DNA of 64,000 nt from Ophiura sarsii (GCA_035610835.1 CM069453.1:70620682-70684681); one strand, 5' to 3'; counted from the stretch's first letter, positions 33,126 through 45,252 are shown. The notes: generated from the letters alone by a model not told the origin. Numbers and translations: made by a program.

Positions 33126-33929
33126 GGTCCCAAAATAATGTTTGAATAGGGCCTATATCATTTTATTCGATATTAGTGTTTTTGTGAATTTTAAGAAGGG
33201 TGAAAGAAGAAGAAGAAAATGAAGAAAATATATTGTCGAATAAAGAAATCTGCACCTACCAGATTGGCGTGGTTGCTTCTTCTTCGGAAAACGCTTTTCA
33301 AATGGACAGTAGGCCTATGTCACCATATACGGTTTTCATTGCAATCCGGGGTTGCGTGTTTAAGGATCTTGCTGGACGCATCAGCAGCTTTCATCCGAGC
33401 TCTCATTTCGTCGATCTCTGGTCGATCCGAGCGCTCTCTTCGACGTTCGGGTCGAGGTCGTCTTCCAATTGTATTAATAAAGTGAATATAGAAATTCAAC
33501 ATACAAGATGAGGTGAGGAAAAGATTTATTACATCAGTAGAATGTTGATATCGGTTGTATCTATTGTGACCCTGCCAACAAACGTGGGAGGTTTTTTTTA
33601 AATTTACCATCCCTATTAAAACAATCGGGCCCATTCTTCCGGTTGGCAACAGAATGAACACGAAGAGACCCACATAAATCCGTATATAATTGGATATCAG
33701 CGTAGGCGTAAATCCCGTGCGTATGAGAGGATATACCCCACCGCCACCCCCTCCCCATTATTTGACCATGGGGGATGGCCTATGCAATCACACACACCCC
33801 ATGTTATGTTATGTTATGGCATTTTCACGCTCTTTGTGCGTATTTAATATGCCCAACAATTGTCTTGCGTGCTTTTTTTCCACCCACATTTTTTCTTGTC
33901 CTCCCGCCCAGGCGCGTAGCCAGCATTGT

Positions 33930-34400
33930 CATTCCGGGGGGGGGGGGGGGGGGGGGGGGCAAACATCAATATCGTCCTATTTAAAGCATTTTCGTAAAAG
34001 GTTGCCCCAATTTTTTTCTTCTAGTCACTTACCTCGTGAATTTAACGTAAGTGTGTGGGGTGGTGGGGGGGGGGGGGGGGGGGGGGGGGGGGTGGAGTCA
34101 AACAATTTCGCACACTCCAAAAAAAATCGCACAGTCAAAAATAATCGCACAGTAAATGTACTACATGAAAAATTTATCGTCCCCATTTCTCTTCTCTTTC
34201 TCCCTCTCCTCCCCCTTTCTCTTCTCTTTCTCCCTCTCCTTCCCCTTCTTTCTCTCTTTTCACCCCCTTCTTCTCTCGTCCCCATTTTCCCGCTTCGCCA
34301 TCCCCATTTTAGGTGTCCATGGCTACGCTACTGCTCCCGCCCCCCTAAAATGTTGATGCTGGTACTGCCACTGGTCAATCAACCCCCCCCCCCCCCCCTC
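33930..34400. repeat. poly(G)/poly(C) tracts and CT-rich tract
   Basis: Poly(G) runs at about 33937-33959 and 34063-34091, a CT-rich tract at 34176-34270 and poly(C) at 34383-34398. Glycine- or proline-rich ORFs across them are artefacts. Confidence 0.9.
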
Positions 34401-34695
34401 CAATGTCAAGAACAAAATGTACACCACTGGATAGCATAGGGGCATGATAATTCAGGCCAATCTTATTGATTATTCTCCGTAGATAAGAATTTATAATTAC
34501 TATTGGAAATGTTACATGAGTAAAAAAACCTTTTTTTTCTTTAGATGATCTTTTGTTGATGACGGCGCATCAACTTTTTCTTTCATTTTCGTGTCATATA
34601 GGCCTAACTTATACCTAAATATTTCCCGTTTTAATATAGAGAATCCATTTTGTATTGTGTTTGGATAAATCCGATAAATCTTAATAAAACTTACC

Positions 34696-34795
34696 NNNNN
34701 NNNNNNNNNNNNNNNNNNNNNNNNNNNNNNNNNNNNNNNNNNNNNNNNNNNNNNNNNNNNNNNNNNNNNNNNNNNNNNNNNNNNNNNNNNNNNNN
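34696..34795. other. assembly gap (100 N)
   Basis: Exactly 100 N, a conventional placeholder, so the true gap length is unknown. Frames crossing it have no value. Confidence 1.
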
Positions 34796-36247
34796 TGATG
34801 GGGCATGTTCGCCAATGGGGATTTATATTATTAAGATTTTGTCTAATTTCAAAATTGCAATTCATATCCTGTAGCCTATTTGTAATTATAAAAATAGCTA
34901 TCTGGAATGGAGTAGCACTAAAATTAGAGTTAATAAATGTGGTTTTTATCATAATTTAAATTTTTGGAAGAAAATCACATTGCATAACAAATGTGTATAT
35001 CTATTTGATACATACTACTTTATGGTGCCTAATTATGAGACCATGACGAACTTGCCCCGGAAGTTCACCATTTTTGACACTTCTGTTTATCCTTTACTCA
35101 TTCATTTACAGTGAGGCCTGAGGGTACTGAAATTGTGGTCGTATGTAGCCAAGATATCAATCTTTCATGTAATGTCAATAGGTCCATTCAATCTTTAAAA
35201 TTGACATCTCTAGGCCATTTCAAATGAAAATGGGGCGAACACTCCCCGCTCTTTCCTATGAACTAAAACATTAATTTTGCCTACTTAAAATGTCAAAATA
35301 TATAAAATTATCAAGGTTTAAAAGATGTGACAGGCAACACCTCTACTGCATTAAATATGTATAATTACTGCATTTAGAAAATATAGCTTTGCGAATTTTT
35401 GTTTTTACACCTAAAATAAACTGGGCTCAAAAGTAGCTTATAATTTTTCACACGGTCATATCTTGAAAATCTGTCCATCAAAATGACACACAGGATTACT
35501 TCAATACTCTACTCTAATGACATGTCAATATCCAAACGGTTACCTTACTGACAGAACTGAAAAAATGCACTGGCATGCAACCGCTTGCTGCATTACATGT
35601 CACAGCCTGGAGATTTTGGCAACAAGAGTTTTAAGGCACGTGAAGAAGTCAAAACAAATTGAAATTGTTTAATGTTGAGACATTACAAAGCGCGCAAACA
35701 CTCTGGAGCCATCTTGAGTTAAAAATTGAGCTTCATATTAAGCGCGCAAAAATGCCAATCTTAACATTTTTTAGGGGGAGGGGGTGGCACGCATCTCCCC
35801 ACAAGGACATTTTAGGGGTGGGGGTAGTCGTCCCTCACATAAACAAATAAGGGGAACGGAGCACGTTGGTCATTATTTGGCCTGTTCTTTCCTCGTGATA
35901 ATTCTATTCCCAAAACCTCCCCACACGGTTAACAAAGATTGACATAACAAAATACACGTACACGTATTTATGAGTATATAAATCAAGTGTTCATTTTATT
36001 CCATCTTTAAATTTGAAGACATTCAAGACCAACAAAAAAAGAACATCATATCGTACACAATTGTTTTACAAAGTAAAATTCATGTTATTGAAACCTACAA
36101 ATCTATGTACAAATTCAGCATTATTTCGACCCATAATTGGCACATGTTATAACACAACACAATTCTCACAACAAAATAAGTCTATTATCTACATTCAACT
36201 GAAATCAAAAATACTACATGTACGTACGACGTAAAACGTTTTTGCGG
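34796..36247. other. no gene seen
   Basis: AT-rich sequence without recognisable exons, inverted repeats or tandem arrays. Confidence 0.4.
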
Positions 36248-36420
36248 AATGGACTATTCCATTTAAAACCCACACACCCCTATGCAAGACATTACCTTCC
36301 ACACAGGGAGTGTGAATTTAAAACTCCATTTGAAATACACACTCCCTGTGGGGAAGATTAAGGTTATATCTTCCATGGGGGGGGGGGGGGGGGGGGGTGT
36401 GTGATCAACTGGAATAGCCA
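36248..36420. mobile_element. small foldback element with poly(G) in one arm
   Basis: GGACTATTCCATT...ACCCACACACCCC at the left is answered by GGGGTGTGTGATCAACTGGA at the right. An inner hairpin is formed by CCACACAGGGAGTGTG and CACACTCCCTGTGGGG. A run of about 20 G lies at 36378-36397. Confidence 0.65.
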
Positions 36421-36566
36421 ATACATGTGGATGGCTTGCTTGCAATAGATATCAAAACAATTCTTCATAATAAATTCATATATACATTTGGCCAAAATAG
36501 TTTGGTGTTGTGCATTCAAAGACACTTCAAATTCAAGGTATTTAAATTGATCAATCTGCTTTTTTA

Positions 36567-37121
36567 TACAGAGTGTCCCTAAAAAAAATGGTGCACATGT
36601 TGCACATCATTTCATTCATTAAATATTTGGCATTAATGTTTATATAAGCTAAATGGTAACTTAGTTGGCTTTCAGATGCTGTGTGTTTGATTGTATTTTG
36701 CTGATATTGATCGAACGATACGCTCGATCAATCACAAGCAGAAAAAGGTGCTTGCAGAAAAACTGTGATTATGTTTGTTCTTAGTCAATAAACCATATCT
36801 TTGGATAGGCTGAAGCAAAACATTCAAAATAAACTTCATATAAAAGTGAATTTTGTTGTCTTGACCTCTTGAGGCTCATATAAATATCCAAACACTGAAT
36901 GCTTAATTTAATTATCAAAATAGCACATTCCACAAAAAAACATCTTTTTCTAAAAGTGGCACAATCCCGAATTCGATTTTTAGATTGATCAAAGCAAATG
37001 TAATAAAACAAACAGCATTTATAGACCAACTAAATGTATCTTTTAACTAATGCCAAATATAGAATAATTAATGAGAGCAATGACATGGAACTCGTGCACC
37101 ATTTTTTAGGGACACCCTGTA
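36567..37121. mobile_element. mariner-like MITE, TACAGRGTGTCCC ends
   Basis: TACAGAGTGTCCCTAAAAAA then TGGTGCAC at the left; the inverse GTGCACCATTTTTTAGGGAC then ACCCTGTA at the right. No transposase. Confidence 0.85.
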
Positions 37122-39587
37122 AACTTAAGTACATTGTATTTAGTGCAAGTATAAGTAAATCACAATTTGCTAGAAAAAGGCCATGAAATTGAAACGAATG
37201 ACATATATTTTCTGGTAACACAATCAATGTAATCACACTAATGGTAAGGGGATACTGCGCTTACCAAATATGTGATATATTGATATATCAAATTCGGCTG
37301 AATAAAACACTTTGAGCAAAAATCACATTTCACGGTTGGATCTGACATGATGGACTCTGTGCTTTACACATATTTCATTAAACTACAGAAATCTACAGCA
37401 AATATTACGGATAGAAAATTCATATTATACTCCAGTTGTCCGCCAATATCTTGTAGATTTTATAAAACCCTTTTGCATACAGATATATGCTTGGAGCAGG
37501 AGCTGTGCTCATTGGTACAAAGAATCACCATACAATGATCAGACTGCTAAATGTGTACAATTAGAGGATTTCAAATCAAATTCCTGGCGTAATTAAACCA
37601 ACTTGGTTCTGCTATGACAGCAATCCATTGTATTTAACATAGAAATGCATAAGTGTATCTCTGGACATGCGCTATGCTACTCTATTGGGACATTTTTAAT
37701 TACACATCTTCAATACAGTCCCGCTTGGATTTCATTACATGCACAAAAATTATACATTGCAAGCGTTTAGACGCTAATTTATACGGCATATCGTACAAAA
37801 AAACCGGCAACCAATGCAATTGCTTGATACACACACATAATACATAATTGTGAGGTCAAATTGAGGGTTTCTTCCACCAAAATTGGGAGGAAAATTGTAA
37901 AAACATTTGCACAAGAGGCACTTGTGAGTAACGGAAGTGCTTCCTTTTACTGCAGCATGCCATTTGGAAGCACATTTGAATACTATTACTATTGTGGACA
38001 AAATAACATATTACAAAGTGCTATTTATAATAGCGTCAAAACATATCACACTTAAAACACCTTGGCATTTGCAATACAGATATACGCTTTTGAGATAAGG
38101 TGCTGGGATAATTAAGTTTATTTTTCTATTTGTGCCATTCGATAGCCACTTAAGCTATCAAAATCATCCATTAGTGCGTTTGGGCATTTCTTATAATCTG
38201 GTTTAAAAAACATCTAATTTAAAATATACATTTGCTCTTTGTTCTGATTGTTATAATATATGAGAACATTTTATAATAAAGTATCATTGTCAAATACTGT
38301 GGTATAGTACAAAAGACATATGCAGTGTTATCCCTGCACTGAATAAAAAAATGTGAAAGGTTAATACAATACAATATTTAAGGCCTCCATTATATCACTA
38401 CTACCTGGGAGCTGTTCTAATGGGTGTTCTAGAATTACAAAGGGCAGCCTTTTCTGGTGGGATGGTTTTTTACTTTTCACTAAAAACATCCCATCAAACA
38501 TACTTTAATTGTCACTAGCTGCTTGTATTTTAATGATAATATCATCTATTTATAAAGCCACTGACAAATATGCAAGTTTTATACGGACAAAACAAAGGCA
38601 GTAGGGCAGACTTTTCAAATAAAAAACCAGGATTTTGATTTTATTTATGTGTGCAAATTTGTTCATTCTATATAATTATATTGAGCACACCTGAGTTAAG
38701 TTTATTCCATTCCATGGCAGATATTGGTGTAAAAGGGTTTTTGTTGCGTACAATTTTTTTCGTATGTTGGGATTGTTCACAAAGGAAAAGGCTATTTCTT
38801 AATTTGCACATGTTCCTATATAATAGGTAATTCACAATTCTTTAAATTTGCAATACCGCATGCATGATGAATTTGGAAGGGCTGCGATACTCCACACAAA
38901 CAGCCTGCTCCCAACATCACTGCAAGGTGACGAAAAACCCCAGAAAACAATCTGTTCTGTGGGCCCAACCAACCATTTTTTTGTTGAATTTTCAACAACA
39001 ACAAAAAAATTAAAAAATTGAAACACCTGACCCTGCCTTATAGAGGCCGTTTGCCTGTAGAACATGTTTTTTTCTTTGTCCCCTTATTGCCAATGCCTAA
39101 GCAAATCAAACCAGCAAGTAAATATGGATTAATCATATCTAAACTACTACCTCTTGGTGAATATTTTTTCCATTTGGACATGTGATTTAAGTATGGCCAA
39201 AGCAGATATCGCTATTAATGAATTTAAGTCGAGATGAAACATATTGGGGTTAGGTTGTCAAATTCCACAGAGTTGCATCAGGTAATGTGGTCTGAACAGG
39301 AAGTAGGACCGGACTGATAACAATTGACTTTATGCCCCTCTGTATTTTTTTTACTATTGTTTAATAAGTTCCAAATTAGCGAGAAATATTTGTTTTTGAT
39401 CTCTCCACATGCAAAAATAGTCGAAGCTTACAGGTTTTGTTGCATGCAGTTGTCACGCAAAGGATACACAATGCACTTGTAGTCTTCATGCATGGCAGCG
39501 TCCTTCTGTATTCATTCGCTGCTGTAATGAGGCTTTGCCAATTTGGAACTGATCAATTTATATACACCTTCATCCATTCACTAAAGA
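37122..39587 (-). other. no coding sequence; possible 3' UTR or downstream region of EHMT
   Basis: Lies 3' of the EHMT stop on the minus strand. AATAAA on the minus strand occurs at 38640-38645, but several such hexamers are expected in AT-rich DNA. An element-F foldback sits at 38920-39090. No exon-like sequence. Confidence 0.4.
38920..39090. repeat. element F foldback
   Basis: GTGACGAAAAACCCC...GTTCTGTGGGC at the left and GTAGAACATGTTTTTTTCTT...GTCCCC at the right are inverted versions of the element-F end. Confidence 0.6.
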
Positions 39588-41262
39588 TAGAATTGACTTT
39601 GATACTCGTATCTCTACCCCTGCATTATTGGCTTCACTGAATAGGTCTGCTATTGGTTGACTTTGATATTCTTATCTCTACCCCAGCATTATTGGCTTCA
39701 CTGAATAGGTCTGGTATTGGTTGACTTTGATATTCATATCTCTACCCCAGCGTTATTGGCTTCACTGAATAGGTCTGCTATTGGTTGACTTTGATATTCT
39801 TATCTCTACCCCAGCGTTATTGGCTTCACTGAATAGGTCTGCTATTGGTTGACTTTGATATTCATATCTCTACCCCAGCGTTATTGGCTTCACTGAATAG
39901 GTCTGCTATTGGTTGACTTTGATATTCTTATCTCTACCCCAGCATTATTGGCTTCACTGAATAGGTCTGGTATTGGTTGACTTTGATATTCATATCTCTA
40001 CCCCAGCGTTATTGGCTTCACTGAATAGGTCTGCTATTGGTTGACTTTGATATTCATATCTCTACCCCAGCATTATTGGCTTCACTGAATAGGTCTGCTA
40101 TTGGTTGACTTTGATATTCTTATCTCTACCCCAGCGTTATTGGCTTCACTGAATAGGTCTGCTATTGGTTGACTTTGATATTCATATCTCTACCCCAGCG
40201 TTATTGGCTTCACTGAATAGGTCTGCTATTGGTTGACTTTGATATTCATATCTCTACCCCAGCGTTATTGGCTTCACTGAATAGGTCTGCTATTGGTTGA
40301 CTTTGATATTCATATCTCTACCCCAGCGTTATTGGCTTCACTGAATAGGTCTGCTATTGGTTGACTTTGATATTCATATCTCTACCCCAGCGTTATTGGC
40401 TTCACTGAATAAGTCTGCTATTGGTTGACTTTGATATTCATATCTCTACCCCAGCGTTATTGGCTTCACTGAATAGGTCTGCTATTGGTTGACTTTGATA
40501 TTCATATCTCTACCCCAGCGTTATTGGCTTCACTGAATAGGTCTGCTATTGGTTGACTTTGATATTCATATCTCTACCCCAGCGTTATTTCCTTCACTGA
40601 ATAGGTCTGCTATTGGTTGACTTTGATATTCATATCTCTACCCCAGCGTTATTGGCTTCACTGAATAGGTCTGCTATTGGTTGACTTTGATATTCATATC
40701 TCTACCCCAGCGTTATTGGCTTCACTGAATAGGTCTGCTATTGGTTGACTTTGATATTCATATCTCTACCCCAGCGTTATTGGCTTCACTGAATAGGTCT
40801 GCTATTGGTTGACTTTGATATTCATATCTCTACCCCAGCGTTATTGGCTTCACTGAATAGGTCTGCTATTGGTTGACTTTGATATTCATATCTCTACCCC
40901 AGCGTTATTTCCTTCACTGAATAGGTCTGCTATTGGTTGACTTTGATATTCATATCTCTACCCCAGCGTTATTGGCTTCACTGAATAGGTCTGCTATTGG
41001 TTGACTTTGATATTCATAACTCTACCCCAGCGTTATTGGCTTCACTGAATAGGTCTGCTATTGGTTGACTTTGATATTCATATCTCTACCCCAGCGTTAT
41101 TTCCTTCACTGAATAGGTCTGCTATTGGTTGACTTTGATATTCATATCTCTACCCCAGCGTTATTGGCTTCACTGAATAGGTCTGCTATTGGTTGACTTT
41201 GATATTCATATCTCTACCCCAGCGTTATTGGCTTCACTGAATAGGTCTGGTATTGGTTGACT
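39588..41262. repeat. 64 bp minisatellite, about 26 copies
   Basis: The unit reads, on the plus strand, TTGACTTTGATATTCATATC, TCTACCCCAGCGTTATTGGC, TTCACTGAATAGGTCTGCTA, TTGG. The period is exactly 64 bp (39631, 39695, 39759 and so on). Variants: ATTCTT versus ATTCAT in the first eight units, and TTATTTCCTTC replacing TTATTGGCTTC near 40587, 40907 and 41099, which are spaced 5 and 3 units. The right edge runs into the last EHMT coding exon. Confidence 0.97.
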
Positions 41263-41341
41263 GTGCTTGCATATTCTGGAACCGCAACAGCAGGTGAAGA
41301 ACTTGGACTTGATGGCCCAAAATTTGTCTCCGTAATCAAAC
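41206..41341 (-). CDS. EHMT: EHMT (G9a/GLP) terminal coding exon: end of SET, post-SET, repeat-encoded tail
   Basis: Follows a good acceptor (TGTGCGTCCTATTTCAG) ending at 41342. The first base completes the Gly codon split from the previous exon, then [16 protein letters not shown] and [11 protein letters not shown]. The FDYGD-W segment closes the SET active site. The CxCxxxxC post-SET cysteines bind zinc together with the Cys of the NHxC motif upstream. This matches EHMT1/EHMT2 H3K9 mono/dimethyltransferases. After KHS the protein continues [18 protein letters not shown] to a TGA at 41206-41208. That tail is not the usual EHMT C-terminus, because it is encoded by the first unit of the 64 bp minisatellite. 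Confidence 0.93.
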
Positions 41342-41576
41342 CTGAAATAGGACGCACAGAAAATAAGAAATAATATTTAACTAGAATGTCAGAAAATGGA
41401 TGGAAATAATGCAATATAATTAATAATACATTGTCCAGGCTGAACACAATAGATATGCCTCAGGGACATAACTAATAGTCATTTTATAACCAATCACAAT
41501 ACAAGTGCTATACTTCCATAATTTGAATGGGCCTCTAGCATGGGAACAAAACTGTTTTTCTTTTTCATATATTCTT

Positions 41577-42075
41577 TAAGCGACAACAAAGCAACCTTGT
41601 TTTAGGGTCAGTCTGTCTGTCCGTTTTATTTTGTTTTTTCGTTGTTTCTCCCCAAAAAAATTAAGTAAATCCAAAATTGTTCATATATTTTCAACAACAA
41701 AAATCTTTCTTTTTTTCTAATTGAAAAATGTTTCATAACATTTCAACAATTTTCAACAAAGAATCAACAAATCTTTAAATTTGTGTACATTTTTTGTTGT
41801 GGGGAAAATCTAACAAAAGTTGTAGTTATTTCGTTAGCCAGGAATATAATAAATTCAGATTTATTGTAACATTGAAAATAATCAGATCACAGCAATTTGC
41901 CTCTAGGTGAATACATTATTGGACTTCAAATTTCTGTGAAAGGTTTTGGAAAACAATGCTTTTTTGATTTTGAAAATTATTGGAAAAATAAAATCCCAGC
42001 CTAACCGGACGACCGACCCTACCTGAGAAGTTATGACAATCTGCAAAACAGATTTTTTTTGTTTTTGTCTCCTAA
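41577..42075. mobile_element. element F, foldback copy in an EHMT intron
   Basis: TTTAAGCGACAACAAAGCAA...GGGTCAGTCTGTCTGTCCG at the left; CGGACGACCGACCCTACC...TTTTTGTCTCCTAA at the right. It lies within the 1.2 kb intron between the last two coding exons. Confidence 0.65.
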
Positions 42076-42566
42076 TTATAATTGCAGTAGATGGTATTGA
42101 GATGTATTAATTAGTTGCCTTTATTTTTATCCCAAACTCTTTGTTAAACAAAATATTGATTTTTTTTTAAACCAAGTAATTTATGTAATCTTTCAAAAGT
42201 CGACCCATTAAGGTTTGGACATAAGAAAGGACCTTCTAATGATGTATGACCTGGCGGCTCCATCAACAGAGATTTGTTATAATGATATACATTTAGCCAC
42301 ACACACAGAATCTGTGGATCTTGCATTTATTAAGATGACTTTGTGCATTTACTCTTCATTAATTATTCAATCTATCTCTGTGTGTGATTGATTAAAGATT
42401 TATTTGTAATCTCCGAGACATGAAATATGATACGATAAAAGCGAAACCATGATAAAACACATGTTTGCAGAAAAACTACCGCTGTGATGCCCAATTTTAA
42501 GGTTGTCATGATTCAGGTTTGTTTTTGAGGCTTTTATAAAGGTACAAACAAATATTTACTACTCAC

Positions 42567-42742
42567 CCAAGCTCCTCATTTGCCCGGATATCCCTGGAAG
42601 TGAAAAACGAAATTCTGGGGAAGCGGAGGTCGTGATGATCGATGAAAACCCTGACAGGCACAATGTTTGGTTCGCACAGGTGGTTAATGAATCGACTGAT
42701 GTTACCATAGAAACGAGCATCTATGCAATACACATCACCTTC
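42567..42742 (-). CDS. EHMT: EHMT (G9a/GLP) exon: SET core
   Basis: 58 codons plus two bases (phase 0 start, phase 2 end), between acceptor GTATCTTTACAG and donor GTGAGTAG. It encodes [48 protein letters not shown] and ends ANEELG. This is the SET catalytic core, with the [11 protein letters not shown]-adenosylmethionine-binding NHxC motif (NHLC here, as in some EHMTs). It joins in frame to the exon at 41206-41341 (EELG then FDYGD). In the family this enzyme methylates histone H3 lysine 9 in the nucleus. Confidence 0.96.
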
Positions 42743-42750
42743 CTGTAAAG

Positions 42751-42904
42751 ATACAAAAACATCAACAAAATGATTGAAAGTAATTATTTTTCAAAAATGT
42801 CAGAAACTCTCAAACATTTAAAGGTATATACAAAAACATCAACAAAATGATTGAAAGTAATTATTTTTCAAAAATGTCAGAAACTCTCAAACATTTAAAG
42901 GTAT
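42751..42904. repeat. 77 bp tandem duplication beside the SET exon
   Basis: Two essentially identical 77 bp copies start ATACAAAAACATCAACAAAA at 42751 and 42828, beginning 8 bases from the splice acceptor. The high identity suggests a recent event. Confidence 0.9.
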
Positions 42905-43255
42905 ATGTTCCGATCACATTTTTGGGGCTGTGATTTTTTTTTCACATCAAGATATTTTGATATCAGAAGAATCTCCATATTTTTCTCATTATGTCTGTAA
43001 AATCTTAGGGGCCAGAAATGTTCCATTTCGACATTATAAGCTAAAATGTGGTGAATTACTGCCAAAGGTTGTTAACCACCAACCAGTTTGTGTACTGCTC
43101 AATGAGGCAATATTTTGTGACCATTTGCTTCTAAAAATAGAACCATTGGAGTTATGCAACTCAAACTTTGGAATGCAACAATTTTAAGGATGACCTTTCA
43201 TGTTAAATAGAAAACATCATGTTGAAAATCGGGCCAGCAATCGGAGCATCTACCT
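42899..43255. mobile_element. TTAA-flanked MITE family R, copy 1
   Basis: Ends AGGTATATGTTCCGATCAC and the inverse of AGGTAGATGCTCCGATTGC, with TTAA on both sides. Other copies are 47335-48945 and 61132-61476. Confidence 0.75.
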
Positions 43256-43679
43256 TTAAAAAGAGAAATCTAAAATATTATAAAAATAATTAAATAAAAA
43301 TGAAACCTTAACATTTTCAAACAATTTCAGGTAATTAAAATCTTGAAGCTGGTAGAACTTAAAAAGATGGTTGAAAATGAATAAAACTTCCAAGCATTAT
43401 GATTTAAAAAAGAAAACAAAAGCCTGAATTCAGGGGAAAATCTGAACAGTTGTAGAATCTCCTTGATAGACAAAGGTAAATATGATATACAAATCCACCC
43501 ACGTCAATAACAGAATTTCTGTAGTATAGCCAATTCCCCATGGACAAAAAAAGATGAAAAATATTATCTTGAAAATGGACATCTCTCCCATTCACTCAAG
43601 TCGGCTGTAGATGATTTATATAAAATATAAATGCGTTCTCGATGTCAAGGAAAACACATTCATACTGAATGGTATCAAA

Positions 43680-43982
43680 GAAGATTTTAAGGTCTTCCCA
43701 CAATGCATTGCGCAAACGCCAGCCAACTAAAGGTTTTTTCACACAATGCAATTGTCGAGCTCTTAAGTTTTAGAAATAAGAAAAAAGGAACACTGATATT
43801 GATAACTAATTTATTCATTGATGTAAACAGTAAACTAGAACCTAAGAGCTTCAACTATGAACGTGCTATGGAGCCATGATTGTGTGCATTTGTCTATGGG
43901 AACCGAGACAAATTGGAGACCAGAATTAGGGCATTTTGCAAAATCGCAATGCATTGTGGTGGTGTCTTTAAAATCTTCGTTA
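43680..43982. repeat. inverted repeat pair in EHMT intron
   Basis: GAAGATTTTAAGGTCTTCCC...ACAATGCATTGCG near 43680-43714 is inverted at 43945-43982 as CGCAATGCATTGTGGTGGTG...AAAATCTTCG. A likely MITE whose outer ends are not clear. Confidence 0.5.
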
Positions 43983-44247
43983 GATTGGTATCTAATTGAT
44001 TGTGTGCATATAGACAAAAAAATAACCGTGAACTGGAGAACATTGCACATGCAACCGTGCGTGCGTATATACCTGGGTATGGTAATTATTACATAGTAAT
44101 AGTATAGTTAAAGGAAATCCGTGCCATGGAACTTTAGCGCTCAGATATGAAACATTATTATTATACAGACCAATTCGGTAGGTTAAAAGTTTTTAAAAGT
44201 ACCGCATAAAGACAAAATCAGCTTTAGAAAGAAAAACAGTCACATGT

Positions 44248-44481
44248 ATGGACGTCGCCATATTGATCAAAGCTATGACTAAACAGTACGAGATGTCCGC
44301 ATCTCTGTTTCATGTATTGATATTATCGATTTATGCATTGAACTCCTGCGTGATACCGTCCAGTGACCTGTTGCTGATGAGGCGGTCTTATGTCATCGTC
44401 ACCAAAATCCCAACAGCACTTTCGACACAGACAACCGGGCATGAATTTCAAATAATCACAGGTTTGGGATGTGCAGTTTAA
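44248..44481 (+). CDS. small plus-strand ORF with hydrophobic N-terminus and nearby AATAAA
   Basis: A 77-codon frame antisense to EHMT, within its large intron. It reads MTKQYEMSASLFHVLILSIY then ALNSCVIPSS, signal-peptide-like from the internal Met, and ends HEFQIITGLGCAV. AATAAA lies at about 44515, 35 bases after the stop. No homologous family is recognised. It could be the last exon of an unrelated gene, a retrocopy fragment or chance. Confidence 0.2.
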   Translation: MDVAILIKAMTKQYEMSASLFHVLILSIYALNSCVIPSSDLLLMRRSYVIVTKIPTALSTQTTGHEFQIITGLGCAV

Positions 44482-45252
44482 ATTCGTTTACTTGAACATT
44501 ATAGTTCTGTGTTCAATAAATATGGTCAATATACATGAGATAACTATTTTCCTACCATATAATTTTTATATTATATATATTCGACAATGGTTTAATGAAT
44601 AGAACGGTATTTCTTTGATATAGCATTTAAGCCATTATCTTAATCAGATAAGACGTAGATGGGGTTAAGGACCCAAGAGAGCTTTGAATTACGCAAAGTA
44701 AAATCAAAGCCATGCACTTGTAAAGCAATTATACATTACATGGTGGTGGGGAAAAGAGGATGGGGTAAAGAAGGGCATTTGGGAAGCTTCTTCCTGGAAA
44801 ATTTCAAAGAATGTGGGCACAAGAGGGCAGTGTTTTAAACTGACATAAACATATACACAAAATATAAGAGGCTTTCAGTTTGGGAAATACTTTGGAAATA
44901 CAGAGAATCTGCAAGTCTAGTATGAAGAGTCATCACTAATTTTGAGGGAAACTCAATAAAATCATAACGATAAAATCCATTTTCACTAGGGAAAAAAGGT
45001 TGACTTGCCCTTTAAGCGCCAAAATCCGGGTCTGTCGGTCGATTATTTTTAGGTAAACAAACAGATACTACACAAGAACACTGATGTTAAAAAATGCTCA
45101 ACATGCATGCATCTTTCTTTTTTCCTAAAACTCTTGAACGTTTAATATTTAACAAATAGGTGAGCACTTGACAATGTTATAGTTTGAGTTGCAGTTAAAC
45201 ATAAACAGAACACATTTTGCTATTAATCATAACCAATTAATGATATTTAAAA

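Noticed and set aside
33690..34439. 249 aa plus-strand ORF
   Set aside because: It crosses poly(G) and CT-rich tracts and consists of glycine, proline and leucine/phenylalanine runs; it is a compositional artefact. The same holds for ORFs at 3173-3584, 8191-8496 and 22709-23003.
34512..34952. ORFs spanning the N gap
   Set aside because: More than 30 codons are N; the frame is meaningless across a gap of unknown size.
39588..41262. CRISPR-like regular array
   Set aside because: Units are contiguous 64 bp tandem copies with no unique spacers, beside a eukaryotic spliced gene. The same holds for 58435-60739 (101 bp).
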